Below are positions 47,294-57,059 of a stretch of DNA of 64,000 nt, in pieces (position 1 is the stretch's first letter; each line of letters opens with the position of its first letter). The position numbers and the translations under genes were made by a program. Source of the stretch: Rhizobium sp. L1K21 (GTDB lineage: Bacteria; Pseudomonadota; Alphaproteobacteria; Rhizobiales; Rhizobiaceae); the NCBI RefSeq assembly GCF_024055895.1, contig NZ_JAMXLE010000001.1, forward strand, positions 930,001-994,000, given 5' to 3'. Under the pieces are notes generated by a model. It did no database searches. It was given only the letters and a program-made list of their open reading frames with translations, and was not told where the DNA came from.

Positions 47294-48820
47294 TCACTTG
47301 CGAACCGGCATTTGAATGTCTTTCAGGCTCAATGCTGCGATCAGTCCGATCAAGGCCAGGCCTGCTGCGGCAAAGTAGAGCGGCTGGGTGGCGCTGTGAT
47401 AGGCGGCGGCAATCATGTCCTGCGTGTGGGCGGGAAGGGCGGCCTTGGCTTCTGCGGTCAGTGTCGCGAGGTTGTCGACGCCCGGAATGGTTCCGGAAAG
47501 ACCTGAAAGCCCGAAGGCAATGAGGGCACCATAGACCGATATGGCAATGGATGCACCGCCCATGCGGGTCAGCGTTGCGGTGCCGGTGGCAACGCCGACA
47601 TCACGGAAGGGGGCTGCATTTTGAATGCCGACAACCGGCACCTGCTGTCCGATCCCGATACCGATACCATTGGCTGAAATGATCAGCGCAACCAGCCAAA
47701 TGGGTGTTTCCGGGCCGATCTGGGAAATCAGGAGGACGGTCAGGAGATTGGAAATCATCGAAATGACCGAGAAGATCTTGTATCGTCCCGTGTTGAAGAT
47801 GATCCGGCCGGCGGAGAGCGCGCCGACGGCAATTCCCGCTGTGCAGGGAATGAACAAGAGGCCAGCCATCATCGGACTCATGCCCAATGTCGTCTGCATG
47901 GTGAAGGCCAGATAGTTCACCAGACCGATGCCGAGCGCTCCACTGGTGGCCGAGACGACGAGCAATTTCGAGATCGTGGCATTTGAAAACAGGTTGAGCG
48001 GGACGACGGGCTCTTCCACCCGCTTTTCCACCATCACCCACAAGATGCCGAAGACGAGCGCCGAAGCAATGACCAGCAGGCCTGCCGGCGACAAAAGCCC
48101 ACCGAGAACCTCGGCGCCATCGGCCCACAGCACGATGCTGGTGATCGCGCAGGCCAGAAGCAGCGCTCCCAGATAGTCGATTTTCGGTTTACGGTCGGGC
48201 TTCTTATAGGGCAGCAGAAGCGCAATCCCAGTCAGCACCACAATGCCCACTGGGAGATTGATGAGAAAGATCGAGCGCCATCCGAAGAGTTCGCTCAGGG
48301 TGCCGCCGAGCACCGGCCCGACAAAGCCCGACGCCATCAGCATGAGGCTTGAATAGCTTTGATATTTTGCGCGCTCATGCGGTGCGAAGAGGTCGGCATT
48401 GATGGAGAAGATCGTGACCATGATGCCGCCGCCGCCGAGAGCCTGAAGAACACGGGCGAGAATGAGCGTGTCCATGGAAACAGCCAGGCCGCAGGTCAGC
48501 GAACCGAAGAGAAAGAGCGAAATGGCCGCCATGATCACATATTTGCGGCCAAACAGATCACCGAGTTTGCCATAGATCGGCATAACGGCGCAGGAACCGA
48601 GAAGATAGGCCGAGCCCACCCAGCCATAACGTTCGATATGTCCGAACTCGGCAACGATGGTCGGCAGGGCTGTGGCAATCACCTGCACGTCGAGCGTTGA
48701 CATGAAAACGCCGATCAGCAGGCAAGCAAAGGCCAGATGCCGGCGGCGGGAGTCGGGGATCAGGGATTCATGCTGTGAAAATGCGTGGCCGGCGGCCGGC
48801 GATTCAACGGGCTTGTCCAT
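47294..48820 (-). CDS. DHA2-type MFS drug exporter
   Basis: A 508-residue membrane protein with about 14 TM helices. The start at 48820 (MDKPVESPAAGHAF) precedes the first helix (FACLLIGVFMSTLDVQVIATALPTI, a DHA2 signature). Further motifs are MPIYGKLGDLFGRKYVI (motif A), ARVLQALGGGGIM, FVGPVLGGTL (motif C) and GQQVPVVGIQNAAP. It is divergent from the MarR-family gene, the usual pairing of a drug exporter and its repressor. The export substrate is unknown. Confidence 0.92.
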   Translation of the reverse strand: MDKPVESPAAGHAFSQHESLIPDSRRRHLAFACLLIGVFMSTLDVQVIATALPTIVAEFGHIERYGWVGSAYLLGSCAVMPIYGKLGDLFGRKYVIMAAISLFLFGSLTCGLAVSMDTLILARVLQALGGGGIMVTIFSINADLFAPHERAKYQSYSSLMLMASGFVGPVLGGTLSELFGWRSIFLINLPVGIVVLTGIALLLPYKKPDRKPKIDYLGALLLACAITSIVLWADGAEVLGGLLSPAGLLVIASALVFGILWVMVEKRVEEPVVPLNLFSNATISKLLVVSATSGALGIGLVNYLAFTMQTTLGMSPMMAGLLFIPCTAGIAVGALSAGRIIFNTGRYKIFSVISMISNLLTVLLISQIGPETPIWLVALIISANGIGIGIGQQVPVVGIQNAAPFRDVGVATGTATLTRMGGASIAISVYGALIAFGLSGLSGTIPGVDNLATLTAEAKAALPAHTQDMIAAAYHSATQPLYFAAAGLALIGLIAALSLKDIQMPVRK

Positions 48821-48932
48821 GGAAAACCAATAATTGAGAATAAGAAACGATCTGTTCTTGAATTTATGTGTCTTTAGCATATAAATGTCAATGGCATGTA
48901 TTTGATTTTTGCACATAATGGGCGGCGAGGAA

Positions 48933-49433
48933 ATGACAGTTGAAGAATTGACGGCTGAAACGATCGGCGGGCGGGACGTAGAGGCGATCTCGGATGCCAT
49001 GACCCGCTGGCGCATTCTGGTAGGGCGGCGCATCATCAGCCGCATTGCGCTGGAAAAGCTCGATGGCCGGCTGGATCTTTCGCATGCCGATGTCATCAAA
49101 ACCGTCAACTGGATTGCGCGGGACGGGGAGGTGACGGTTGGTGCGATTGCCGATGTTCTGCGCATTGACCCATCGCGCAGCAGCCGGGTAGTTGCAGAGT
49201 TGGTAGAAAAGGGAATGCTGCGCCGCGCCGTGTCCCAGCAGGATGCCAGACGGGCTGTCGTCGAACTCACCGATGAGGCAAAGATTTACTTCGAAAAAGC
49301 CGAGCAAGCCAAGCAGGAGGCGATCAATGACGTCACCGCTGATTGGAGCGATGCAGACAAGGCCGCTTTTGCTGCACTGTTTTCCCGCTTTGTGTCCGGA
49401 CTGGAGGATGTCGCAAGATCGCGCGGTTTCTGA
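48933..49433 (+). CDS. MarR-family regulator of the divergent exporter
   Basis: A 166-residue MarR-type winged-helix regulator with AIADVLRIDPSRSSRVVAELVEKGML (recognition helix) and the wing SQQDARRAVVELTDEA. Start at 48933 (MTVEEL) is preceded by GAGG at short spacing; upstream ATG (48918) lacks a site, so the choice is uncertain. It is divergent from the MFS exporter gene; the 112-base gap is AT-rich, with inexact AAAT/ATTT-type repeats near 48880-48902 where the protein could bind. Confidence 0.88.
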   Translation: MTVEELTAETIGGRDVEAISDAMTRWRILVGRRIISRIALEKLDGRLDLSHADVIKTVNWIARDGEVTVGAIADVLRIDPSRSSRVVAELVEKGMLRRAVSQQDARRAVVELTDEAKIYFEKAEQAKQEAINDVTADWSDADKAAFAALFSRFVSGLEDVARSRGF

Positions 49434-49536
49434 TCGGGTCAGGCAAGCGAACAGACTGATTCAGTATTTTGCCTCAAGGCATTGATTTCAAAGTCTATGG
49501 CGCGTGGGCGGGCGCTGTTTGTGCGCCAGTTTCGCC

Positions 49537-50322
49537 TCAGCTCAGGCGTTCGCGCACGGTTGCGGAAAAACTACGGCTTACGGGGACTTGGCGACCATCC
49601 TTGAGAAGGAGAATCAATTTTCCGTTCTCACGGACGAGTTTTTCCACATGCTCTATCGCGACCCAATGGGAGCGATGAACCTGCAAACCGTCTTCGCCAT
49701 CAAGTTCTGAAAGTGCATCGGAAAAGCGGATGAGAACCAGTTCGTGCCCGCGAGAGGTTGTCACGGCTGTATAATGGTCTTCTGCCGTGAGAGTGAGGAT
49801 ATTTCCGCGGTTCTCAGTTTTCAGCCTGTTTAAGAGACTGGAACGGATGATCGGGGCGGGCATATCCGCGGCGGCAGGCACTGGTTCCAATGTTTTTCGC
49901 ATAACCAGAAAACAGATGCCGGCAAGCACGATTGTCAGGGGCAGGGCCGACAGGGTTTCTTCGCCGAATTTCGCCCAGCTGGGTTCGGAATTTCCCCAGC
50001 CCCAATTGACCAGCACAACGACCAGCCCGACGAAAGGCGTTGCGGCCAAGGCGCCAACGAAGACGCGGGCTATGCTGTTGGCGATGATGCCTTCCAGCCA
50101 GACGAGGCCGGCAATGCAGCCGGTGACACCCATGAGCCATGTGCCGGCGTGGATGCTGAGCCAGAAAGCGAAGCGCGGTATGACGGGCATCGTTTCGTTG
50201 GTGCCGTAGGGGCCGGTTATCGTGAAGAGCAGAACGATGGCTGCAAAGGTCAGCCAGAAGGGAATGGATGTCGCGAATTCATGCAATTCACGAAGCGCCA
50301 ATTGCAATTTGTCACCGCTCAC
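49537..50322 (-). CDS. membrane-anchored LytTR-domain DNA-binding protein
   Basis: About 261 residues with four TM helices (about 18-38, 45-75, 85-105, 125-145), then a LytTR domain at the C-terminus (about 165-258, with ILTLTAEDHYTAVTTSRGHEL, HRSHWVAIEHVEKL and LLLKDGRQVPVSRSFSATVRE). This fits the membrane-bound LytTR regulators that control a neighbouring membrane protein. A GTG at 50322 (preceded by GGGGG) is preferred to the TTG at 50370. It is divergent from the DUF2306 gene, presumably its target. The stimulus is unknown. Confidence 0.83.
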   Translation of the reverse strand: MSGDKLQLALRELHEFATSIPFWLTFAAIVLLFTITGPYGTNETMPVIPRFAFWLSIHAGTWLMGVTGCIAGLVWLEGIIANSIARVFVGALAATPFVGLVVVLVNWGWGNSEPSWAKFGEETLSALPLTIVLAGICFLVMRKTLEPVPAAADMPAPIIRSSLLNRLKTENRGNILTLTAEDHYTAVTTSRGHELVLIRFSDALSELDGEDGLQVHRSHWVAIEHVEKLVRENGKLILLLKDGRQVPVSRSFSATVRERLS

Positions 50323-50410
50323 GAACTTGATCCCCCATCCACGCAACCCAAATTGCCTATCAAATTTCAATGGCCGATCAGGTTTCCAAGTTCAACAGCG
50401 AGAAACCAAA

Positions 50411-50908
50411 ATGTCATTTGATCCCCTTCTTTCGGCGCCGCTTGCCATTCAACTGCATGTCTTCACTGTCGTTCCGGCTGCATTTCTCGGTGCTTATATC
50501 TTCACCCATCGCAAGGGCACGCCGCTTCACAGGCTGCTTGGCAAAATCTGGATCGCCCTGATGGTTGTCGGCGCATTGTCCTCGTTCTTCATTCACACGA
50601 TCCGCGTCTGGGGCGATTTCAGCCCGATCCATATTTTGTCTGTCTTTGTGCTCCTCGCTTCCGTCAAAGCCGTTTATTCTGCGCGCAAAGGCAATATCAA
50701 GGCCCATCGCGGCGTGGTCACGAGCATGTATCTCGGTGGCATCGTCGGTGCCGGGCTGTTTACCTTTCTGCCGGGCCGACTGATGAATGCGGTGTTTCTG
50801 GGCGGATATGATTTCAGCACTGTTCCAAGTGCTGCAGCCCTTGCGCCTGCAGTGCTGATTGTCGCACTCTTCATCTTCGGCGGACAGGCGGCATGGCGTG
50901 CGCGCTAG
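50411..50908 (+). CDS. DUF2306-type small membrane protein
   Basis: A 165-residue protein with four TM segments (about 13-34, 44-64, 75-92, 103-123) and a C-terminal fifth (about 140-160). His residues in HVFTVVPAAF, HRKGTPLHRLLG, HTIRVWG and AHRG are conserved in families that bind haem or metals, but a function cannot be stated. It is divergent from the membrane LytTR gene, a pairing recalled from several proteobacteria. The start at 50411 has no clear ribosome binding site. Confidence 0.75.
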   Translation: MSFDPLLSAPLAIQLHVFTVVPAAFLGAYIFTHRKGTPLHRLLGKIWIALMVVGALSSFFIHTIRVWGDFSPIHILSVFVLLASVKAVYSARKGNIKAHRGVVTSMYLGGIVGAGLFTFLPGRLMNAVFLGGYDFSTVPSAAALAPAVLIVALFIFGGQAAWRAR

Positions 50909-51051
50909 AGACAAGCATTGTCTGGCGGCGAAAACAAAACAAGAGACTGTTCATCCGGTGCAGGACTTGCTGCGTATTGAAGAATATATGTTTTAAACAG
51001 CGCAATGGTGGTTCATACATTGCCGACGAGAACGCAAAGCGGAGATTTCTT

Positions 51052-51696
51052 TTGATTACCGTCCATCTACTCAATCTATCCCGTGCCGAACGTCTGATCT
51101 GGCTTCTCGAGGAACTCGAACTACCCTACGAAATCAAACACTATAAGCGCACCGCTGCCTATCTGGCACCGAAGGAACTGAAGGCGGTGCACCCGCTCGG
51201 CAAATCGCCGGTCATTGAGGATGATGGCAAGGTGATCGCCGAAAGCGGTGCAATCTTCGAATACATTTTGGAGAAATATGGCAATGGACGGCTGGTGCCG
51301 CCGGCGGGCAGTGATGAGAAGCTGCGTTACACCTATTTCATGCACTATACAGAAGGCAGCGCCATGCCGCTTCTGGTGATGAAATTGATTTTCATGAAGA
51401 TACCGGATCGGGTTCCCTTCCTGATCAAGCCCATCGCAAAGCTCATCAGCAAAGGTGCCACGGATAGTCTGATCGATCCGCAGCTTCGCGACCATATCGC
51501 ATTCTGGGAAAGCGAGCTTTCGCGCGATGGCTGGTTTGCCGGCAAGGACTTCACCGCCGCCGACATCATGATGAGCTTTCCGCTTGAGAATATTGGAGTG
51601 CGGTTTCCGCAGGCGCGCGAAAGCCGCGCCATACAGGCCTATCTCGATGCAATCGCGGCGCGTCCGGCTTATAAAAGGGCGAAGGAAAAGGCGTGA
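51052..51696 (+). CDS. glutathione S-transferase family protein
   Basis: A 214-residue thioredoxin-fold/alpha-helical protein: N-terminal VHLLNLSRAERLIWLLEELELPYEI (Ser/Arg at the active site in the beta-class-like arrangement), the cis-Pro/GSH loop in LGKSPVIEDDGKVIAESGAI, and a C-terminal helical domain with AADIMMSFPLENI. The start is a TTG (51052, MITVHLL), preceded by GGAG at a spacing of 8; no ATG fits. Upstream residues in frame look non-coding. Confidence 0.9.
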   Translation: MITVHLLNLSRAERLIWLLEELELPYEIKHYKRTAAYLAPKELKAVHPLGKSPVIEDDGKVIAESGAIFEYILEKYGNGRLVPPAGSDEKLRYTYFMHYTEGSAMPLLVMKLIFMKIPDRVPFLIKPIAKLISKGATDSLIDPQLRDHIAFWESELSRDGWFAGKDFTAADIMMSFPLENIGVRFPQARESRAIQAYLDAIAARPAYKRAKEKA

Positions 51697-51773
51697 GGGG
51701 GAACATTCTTGCGCTTAACTTCTTCTTGCGTTGTGCTATTTCAAGATGATGAAATGCCTGCGGGAGAAAAGCC

Positions 51774-52691
51774 ATGGAATGGAAAGGCCGTCGCCAGTCG
51801 AGCAACGTTGAAGATGTGCGCGGGCGCTCCAGCGGCGGATCAAACCCGTTCGGGCGTTCCGGCATGGGTTTTCCCTCCGGACGGCGCATTCCGATAGGCC
51901 GCGGCGGTTTTTCTTTCAAAACCATCCTGGTCTTCATCGTCGTCGGCCTTGTCCTGCAGTTCATGGGCGTGGATGTGCTTGGCATGCTCACGGGCGGTCA
52001 GCAGGGCTCCACGGTCTCGCAGAGCAGTTCCAATTACACCCCCTCGGCCAATGATGAGGAGCGCAAGGCCTTCGTTGCCACCGTGCTGGCCGAGACGGAA
52101 GATGTCTGGGGCGGCATCTTCAAGGCCAGCGGTGAAACCTATCAAGAGCCGAAGCTCGTCCTCTTTTCCGGCGGCTATCCGTCAGCCTGTGGCCAGGCGA
52201 GTGCTGCCACTGGCCCCTTCTATTGCCCCACCGACCGCAAGGTCTATCTCGACACCGATTTCTTCGATGAAATGCAGAACAAGCTGGGCGCTGGCGGCGA
52301 TTTCGCCTTTGCCTATGTCGTCGCCCATGAAGTCGGCCACCATGTGCAGAACCTGACCGGCGTGCTTCCGAAGTTCAACCGCGCCCGCCAGTCGATGAGC
52401 CAGGCAGATGCCAACGCCATGTCCGTGCGCGTCGAATTGCAGGCCGATTGTTACGCCGGCGTGTGGGGTCACTATACCCGCCAGGAAGGCCTTCTGGAAT
52501 CCGGCGACCTCGAAGAAGCCATGAACGCCGCCCACCAGATCGGCGACGACGAGTTGCAGAAATCCGCCCAAGGCTACGTCGTCCCCGACAGCTTCACCCA
52601 CGGCACGTCTGCCCAGCGCATGAAATGGTTCAAGCGCGGGTTTGACAGTGGCAAACCGGGGGAATGCGATACGTTTAGTGGGAATATTTGA
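51774..52691 (+). CDS. neutral zinc metallopeptidase (YpfJ family)
   Basis: A 305-residue protein with a Gly/Arg-rich N-terminus (about 1-45), one TM helix (about 46-70), and a metalloprotease domain facing the periplasm: HEVGHHVQNLTG (HExxH-type zinc motif, about residue 185) and the third ligand region VELQADCYAGVWGHY, with SQADANAMSVR between. Belongs to the neutral zinc metallopeptidase family (COG2321). The substrate is unknown. It is convergent with the DUF6665 gene, 2 bases apart. Confidence 0.92.
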   Translation: MEWKGRRQSSNVEDVRGRSSGGSNPFGRSGMGFPSGRRIPIGRGGFSFKTILVFIVVGLVLQFMGVDVLGMLTGGQQGSTVSQSSSNYTPSANDEERKAFVATVLAETEDVWGGIFKASGETYQEPKLVLFSGGYPSACGQASAATGPFYCPTDRKVYLDTDFFDEMQNKLGAGGDFAFAYVVAHEVGHHVQNLTGVLPKFNRARQSMSQADANAMSVRVELQADCYAGVWGHYTRQEGLLESGDLEEAMNAAHQIGDDELQKSAQGYVVPDSFTHGTSAQRMKWFKRGFDSGKPGECDTFSGNI

Positions 52692-52693
52692 GG

Positions 52694-53026
52694 TCAGGCG
52701 TTCTTGGAGGTCACAGCCCCCAGCCGCACCAGCACTTCGCCCGGTATACCCATCTCGCGGATAATCAGCCGGTGGTCGCGCAGGCCGCAGAGTTCGCGTT
52801 GGACGAAATAGGACCAGACGGCGTCGGCGGCGTGGTTGAGGGCGGCGGAGCGTTTGTCGGTGGTCGCCTCTTTCAGGGCGGCGAGGGCTTTTTCGACCTT
52901 GGTGCCGTGATAGCCGAGTGAGGATGCGCTTTCGGCCAGCGCTTCTGTCTCAATGACCGAAAGGTTGTTCACCGTCGCGCCGCTGCGCGACAGGCGGGTC
53001 AGGTCTCTCGGCATGCGAACGGACAT
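52694..53026 (-). CDS. DUF6665-like small conserved protein
   Basis: A protein of about 110 residues, mostly helical: ETEALAESASSLGYHGTKVEKALAALKEAT, SYFVQRELCGLRDHRLIIREM and a final GEVLVRLGAV. I recall similar proteins in Rhizobiales as DUF6665; the function is unknown. Possible starts are the ATG at 53026, the ATG at 53014 or a GTG at 53035; none has ideal spacing to the AGGAG at about 53040. Confidence 0.7.
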   Translation of the reverse strand: MSVRMPRDLTRLSRSGATVNNLSVIETEALAESASSLGYHGTKVEKALAALKEATTDKRSAALNHAADAVWSYFVQRELCGLRDHRLIIREMGIPGEVLVRLGAVTSKNA

Positions 53027-53099
53027 GAGGTTCACGCACTCCTCAGCTTGTCATCCCGCAACGATATCGCAATTGCCCGGTGATGCAAACCGGGGAGGA

Positions 53100-53333
53100 T
53101 CAGACGCCGGCCGTGCGGCAGAGCGTCAGTCTCAGGCCAAGCACGACCCACGGCGTGCCGTGCAGCAGAAGGTCGAAAATGTCGATGGGGCGGGTCAGCG
53201 TGCCGTTTGCCAGCATCTTCAACTTCTCCCACAGATGCGGCTCCGGCACGAAGGGGGCGAGCCCCAGCGTCAGGCAGATGAGGATGAGATAGTGCAGGGG
53301 AATGCCCGCGATGGCATTGCAGAGATATTGCAT
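53100..53333 (-). CDS. small conserved membrane protein
   Basis: A 77-residue protein with two hydrophobic segments (about 9-29 and 54-72) and a conserved core FVPEPHLWEKLKMLANGTLTRPIDIFDLLLHG. Similar short proteins in rhizobia are labelled 'RND transporter' in some databases, but its size rules out an RND pump. Function unknown. It is upstream of the DUF6665-like gene on the same strand (about 70 bases apart) and likely cotranscribed. The 5' region (53340-53385) is strikingly AT-rich. Confidence 0.7.
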   Translation of the reverse strand: MQYLCNAIAGIPLHYLILICLTLGLAPFVPEPHLWEKLKMLANGTLTRPIDIFDLLLHGTPWVVLGLRLTLCRTAGV

Positions 53334-53399
53334 GGTGGCCCGTCAGCTTCATTTATATATTAATAATTATATATATAGGCATGAAGGCGGTGAGGCAAC

Positions 53400-54380
53400 T
53401 CAGTTTGACGGCAGGCCGCGTTTTGCCCATTCGGCGCGCGGGATTGGATCGCCGATCTCATAGGCAAAGCTGGTGATTTTGGTGCCGTCCTTGTTGATCT
53501 CGCAGCGAAAGCGGATGTTGTACCAGCCTTCCGCATTGCGGAACGCACCCCTGTTGACCTGCAGAACGTTGCCTTCGGGAAAGCGATAGGTGGGCAATAT
53601 TTCCGGATTGTAGGGCGTTGCCGCGTGGCGCAGTTGCTCGCGCAGTTCGGTTGCGCAAAGCTGGCCGCCGCGAATGCCGCGCGGCAGGTTTGCCATGGCG
53701 GTCACGGCCTCCTTGTTGCCACCGCCCGTTTCGGAATAGATGGTGGCGACCTTTTTCAGATCATCCTTTTGCTCTTCCGGTTTTTCGTCCACCGTTTCGG
53801 GCTGTTTCTCTTTCTCGGTTTTGGTGTCTTCAATGATTTCCGCAATGGCCGTGTTACCGGCATCCGCCGTCAATTCGGGCGGTGATGGAAGAGGGGCCGT
53901 CGGTTCGGGCGGAGCTTCTTCTTCGGTCACATCGGCGGGCGGCTCTTCATCCGGCGCGTCCTTGACCTCGCCCTCGGATGCATTGCCGTTTTGCGAGACT
54001 TCCGGTCCGCTTGCCTCTTCACCAAACTCGAACACCGGCTTCAGCGGTTCGATGGTTTGTTGGGCAGCTTCCTCTGTCTGATTTTCTGCGGGTGGGGATG
54101 GCGGCGGAGGTGGGGGCGGTTCAGGCGCTGGCTCTTCTTCCGCTGGCTGCTCTTCCTCAGGCTCCGGTGCGGGCGGCGGCTCCGGCTCTGCCTGCTCGTC
54201 CTTTGCCTGTTCTTCGGGCGGCTGCACAATTTCCACCGAAACAGCCTCTTCCTGTTCTGGCTGGTGCGTTTCGAAATTCCAGTTGATCAGCAGTGCAGCA
54301 AAAATCGCCACATGCACGAGCACGGACGCAATCAAACCCACCGAAAATTCGTCGCGCAGTTTTGCGCCCAGCTTCTTCAT
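53400..54380 (-). CDS. DUF930-type TonB-like protein with long Pro/Glu-rich spacer
   Basis: A 326-residue protein: start at 54380, short cytosolic N-terminus, one TM helix (about 13-33), then an extended Pro/Glu-rich region (about 40-215; PEPPPAPEPEEEQP, PPPPPPPSPPAEN), and a compact C-terminal DUF930 domain (about 225-326) with GGQLCATELREQLRHA, FRCEINKDGTKI and WAKRGL. The anchor plus Pro-rich spacer is the layout of TonB and TolA proteins that span the periplasm. No exbB/exbD is near. The C-terminal domain probably contacts the outer layer; the partner is unknown. Confidence 0.82.
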   Translation of the reverse strand: MKKLGAKLRDEFSVGLIASVLVHVAIFAALLINWNFETHQPEQEEAVSVEIVQPPEEQAKDEQAEPEPPPAPEPEEEQPAEEEPAPEPPPPPPPSPPAENQTEEAAQQTIEPLKPVFEFGEEASGPEVSQNGNASEGEVKDAPDEEPPADVTEEEAPPEPTAPLPSPPELTADAGNTAIAEIIEDTKTEKEKQPETVDEKPEEQKDDLKKVATIYSETGGGNKEAVTAMANLPRGIRGGQLCATELREQLRHAATPYNPEILPTYRFPEGNVLQVNRGAFRNAEGWYNIRFRCEINKDGTKITSFAYEIGDPIPRAEWAKRGLPSN

Positions 54381-54480
54381 GCGATTCTCTTTAGGCGGCA
54401 ATCGTCGCCTTATCGAGATGTTTATCAGGTGATACGGCGAAATGATGCACTGAAGGCGGGACTACCGGTTCAAATCGCCG

Positions 54481-54999
54481 TTATCCAGCCTCACCAAAAG
54501 CTGCGGCATAGTGGATTTCGCCTTCCGGTTCGTCGTCGGTAAAGGCTATATATTGGATGAAGGCTTGATCGATATCCGCATAAGTGAGTTTGCCGTTGCT
54601 GACAAAGCCGTGGCGCGCATAGTAGCCCGGATCGCCAACCAGCACGCAGCCTTTGCCGCCTGCGGCCCTCAGCCTGTCCAGCCCTTGGGCAATGAGCGCT
54701 TTACCAACCCCCTTGCGCTGCATGTTCGGGGCAACGGAAATCGGGCCGAGGCCGAACCAACCTTCGCTCGAACCGACCGTTACAGGAGAGAATGCGACGT
54801 GGCCGATGATGGCCTCACCAGCGTCCTGGCCAGCGATTGCAACGAGGGAATAGGCAAGATCACCATCCGCGCGCAGGCGGTTGACAATAAAGCCTTCCGA
54901 ACCGTCGCTGTAGGGCATGGTTTCAAATGCCGTCTGTGTCAAAATGAAAATGGCCTCCTCGTCACCCGGTTTTTCGTTGCGAATGACAAAGGAGGCCAT
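54481..54999 (-). CDS. GNAT-family N-acetyltransferase
   Basis: A 172-residue acetyltransferase with the GNAT acetyl-CoA motif (ISVAPNMQRKGVGKALIAQGLDRLRAAG, about 87-114), an upstream YSLVAIAGQ strand and FGLGP. The C-terminal GDPGYYARHGF is typical of the YhbS-like subgroup. The substrate is unknown. It is followed on the minus strand by the DUF930 gene (100-base gap) and preceded by rpoD (20 bases). Confidence 0.9.
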   Translation of the reverse strand: MASFVIRNEKPGDEEAIFILTQTAFETMPYSDGSEGFIVNRLRADGDLAYSLVAIAGQDAGEAIIGHVAFSPVTVGSSEGWFGLGPISVAPNMQRKGVGKALIAQGLDRLRAAGGKGCVLVGDPGYYARHGFVSNGKLTYADIDQAFIQYIAFTDDEPEGEIHYAAAFGEAG

Positions 55000-55019
55000 T
55001 GGATATCTTCCCGACGCGA

Positions 55020-57059
55020 TCAGCTGTCGAGGAACGAACGCAGCTTGCGCGAACGGCTCGGATGCTTGAGCTTGCGCAGCGCCTTGGCTTCGATCTGACG
55101 GATACGTTCGCGGGTCACCGAGAACTGCTGGCCAACTTCTTCCAGCGTGTGGTCGGTGTTCATGCCGATGCCGAAGCGCATGCGCAGCACGCGCTCTTCA
55201 CGCGGGGTGAGCGAGGCCAGAACGCGGGTCGTCGTCTCACGCAGGTTTGCCTGAATGGCAGCGTCGATCGGCAGAAGCGCGTTCTTGTCCTCGATGAAGT
55301 CGCCGAGGTGTGAATCTTCTTCGTCACCCACGGGCGTTTCGAGCGAGATCGGCTCCTTGGCGATTTTCAGCACCTTGCGCACTTTTTCGAGTGGCATGGC
55401 AAGCTTTTCGGCCAGCTCTTCCGGCGTCGGCTCGCGGCCGATTTCATGCAGCATCTGGCGGCTAGTACGAACGATCTTGTTGATCGTTTCGATCATGTGA
55501 ACCGGAATACGGATCGTGCGGGCCTGGTCGGCAATCGAACGGGTGATTGCCTGCCGGATCCACCATGTTGCATAGGTGGAGAACTTGTAGCCGCGGCGAT
55601 ACTCGAACTTGTCCACCGCCTTCATCAGGCCAATATTGCCTTCCTGAATCAAATCAAGGAACTGCAGGCCGCGGTTCGTGTACTTCTTCGCAATCGAAAT
55701 CACCAGACGAAGGTTGGCTTCCACCATTTCCTTCTTGGCGATGCGGGCTTCGCGTTCACCCTTCTGCACCATATGAACGATGCGGCGGAATTCGGTGATG
55801 GCGATACCGGTTTCGGTCGCCAGATCCTGAATTTCGTTGCGCAGCTTCTTGATGCCGGCATTTTCCTGGGCGGCAAATTCCTTCCAGCCCTTGGTGCCGA
55901 GATTGGCAATCGACTTCATCCAGTTGGGATCAAGTTCAGCACCATGGTAATGCTGCAGGAAGTCGTCGCGCTTGACGCCATAGGATTCAGCCAGACGCAA
56001 GAGCTTGCCTTCGTTCTGCACGAGGCGCTTGTTGATGTCGTAGAGCTGTTCCACCAGCGCGTCGATACGGTTCTGATTGAGCGAGAGCGACTTCACAGCC
56101 GTGATCAGCTCGTCCTTCAGTTCCTTGTAGCGGCGCTCCTGCGAGGTCGACAGCGAGCCGGTCGCAGCAAGGCGGGCTTCCACCTGCTGGTCCTGCAGCT
56201 TGCGCAGCTTCTTGTAGGTCTCGGCGATCAGGTCGAGCGTTTCCATCACCTGCGGGCGAAGCTCAGCTTCCATGGCTGCCAGCGACAGGTTGGACTCGTC
56301 CTCGTCTTCCTCTTCTTCTTCCACCGGCGCATCTTCGCCGCCGACATTGGTGATGTCGTCGTCGGAAGAGCGCACCTTGCGCGCCTTTTCCTTTTCTTCA
56401 GCCGCCTTGCGGTCGGCTTCGATCTTTTCCGGGCTCTGGAACTGCGGTGCAGCCTTGGCCTCGGGACCGGAATAGGTGGTCTCAAGGTCGATGATTTCGC
56501 GCAGCAGCGTGGAACCTTCATTCAGTTCGTCGCGCCAGATAATCAGTGCCTGGAAGGTCAGCGGGCTCTCACAGAGGCCCTGAATCATCGTTTCGCGACC
56601 GGCCTCGATGCGCTTGGCAATGGCGATTTCGCCTTCGCGAGAGAGCAGTTCCACCGAGCCCATTTCGCGCAGATACATGCGCACCGGGTCGTCGGTACGG
56701 TCGGTCGGCTCTTTCTTCTTGGCTGTTGCCAGTGCCGTGCTGCCGGTAGAGGTCAGCGCGCCGCCTTCATTGTCGTCGTCGTCGTTTGAGGTATCGTTGT
56801 TGGTTTCGTCGACCTCGTCGTCTTCCACAACATTGATGCCCATGTCAGAAAGCATGGCCATCGTGTCTTCGATCTGCTCAGACGTCACTTCTTCTGAAGG
56901 GAGAACGGCGTTCAGTTCGTCCATCGTCACATAGCCGCGCTTCTTGGCGAGCTTGATCATCTTCTTGACAGCGTCATCAGAAAGGTCGAGAAGCGGCCCA
57001 TCGCTCGCGTTGTCGCGTTCAGATTCGGCTTCTTCGTTTTCCTTGGCTTTTGCTACCAT
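55020..57059 (-). CDS. rpoD: RNA polymerase primary sigma factor RpoD
   Basis: The housekeeping sigma factor, 679 residues. Region 1.1 (about 20-90), an acidic stretch [21 protein letters not shown] (about 98-118), region 1.2 ([11 protein letters not shown]), a long non-conserved region with acidic inserts (about 200-300), region 2 ([57 protein letters not shown]), region 3 and region 4 ([31 protein letters not shown], ending SFLDS). Its C-terminal region 4 is intact. It is separated from dnaG by a 375-base gap. Confidence 0.99.
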   Translation of the reverse strand: MVAKAKENEEAESERDNASDGPLLDLSDDAVKKMIKLAKKRGYVTMDELNAVLPSEEVTSEQIEDTMAMLSDMGINVVEDDEVDETNNDTSNDDDDNEGGALTSTGSTALATAKKKEPTDRTDDPVRMYLREMGSVELLSREGEIAIAKRIEAGRETMIQGLCESPLTFQALIIWRDELNEGSTLLREIIDLETTYSGPEAKAAPQFQSPEKIEADRKAAEEKEKARKVRSSDDDITNVGGEDAPVEEEEEDEDESNLSLAAMEAELRPQVMETLDLIAETYKKLRKLQDQQVEARLAATGSLSTSQERRYKELKDELITAVKSLSLNQNRIDALVEQLYDINKRLVQNEGKLLRLAESYGVKRDDFLQHYHGAELDPNWMKSIANLGTKGWKEFAAQENAGIKKLRNEIQDLATETGIAITEFRRIVHMVQKGEREARIAKKEMVEANLRLVISIAKKYTNRGLQFLDLIQEGNIGLMKAVDKFEYRRGYKFSTYATWWIRQAITRSIADQARTIRIPVHMIETINKIVRTSRQMLHEIGREPTPEELAEKLAMPLEKVRKVLKIAKEPISLETPVGDEEDSHLGDFIEDKNALLPIDAAIQANLRETTTRVLASLTPREERVLRMRFGIGMNTDHTLEEVGQQFSVTRERIRQIEAKALRKLKHPSRSRKLRSFLDS

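Noticed and set aside
55446-56789. Long open frame opposite rpoD (447 residues)
   Set aside because: Mirror of the rpoD codon pattern, with no recognisable domain.
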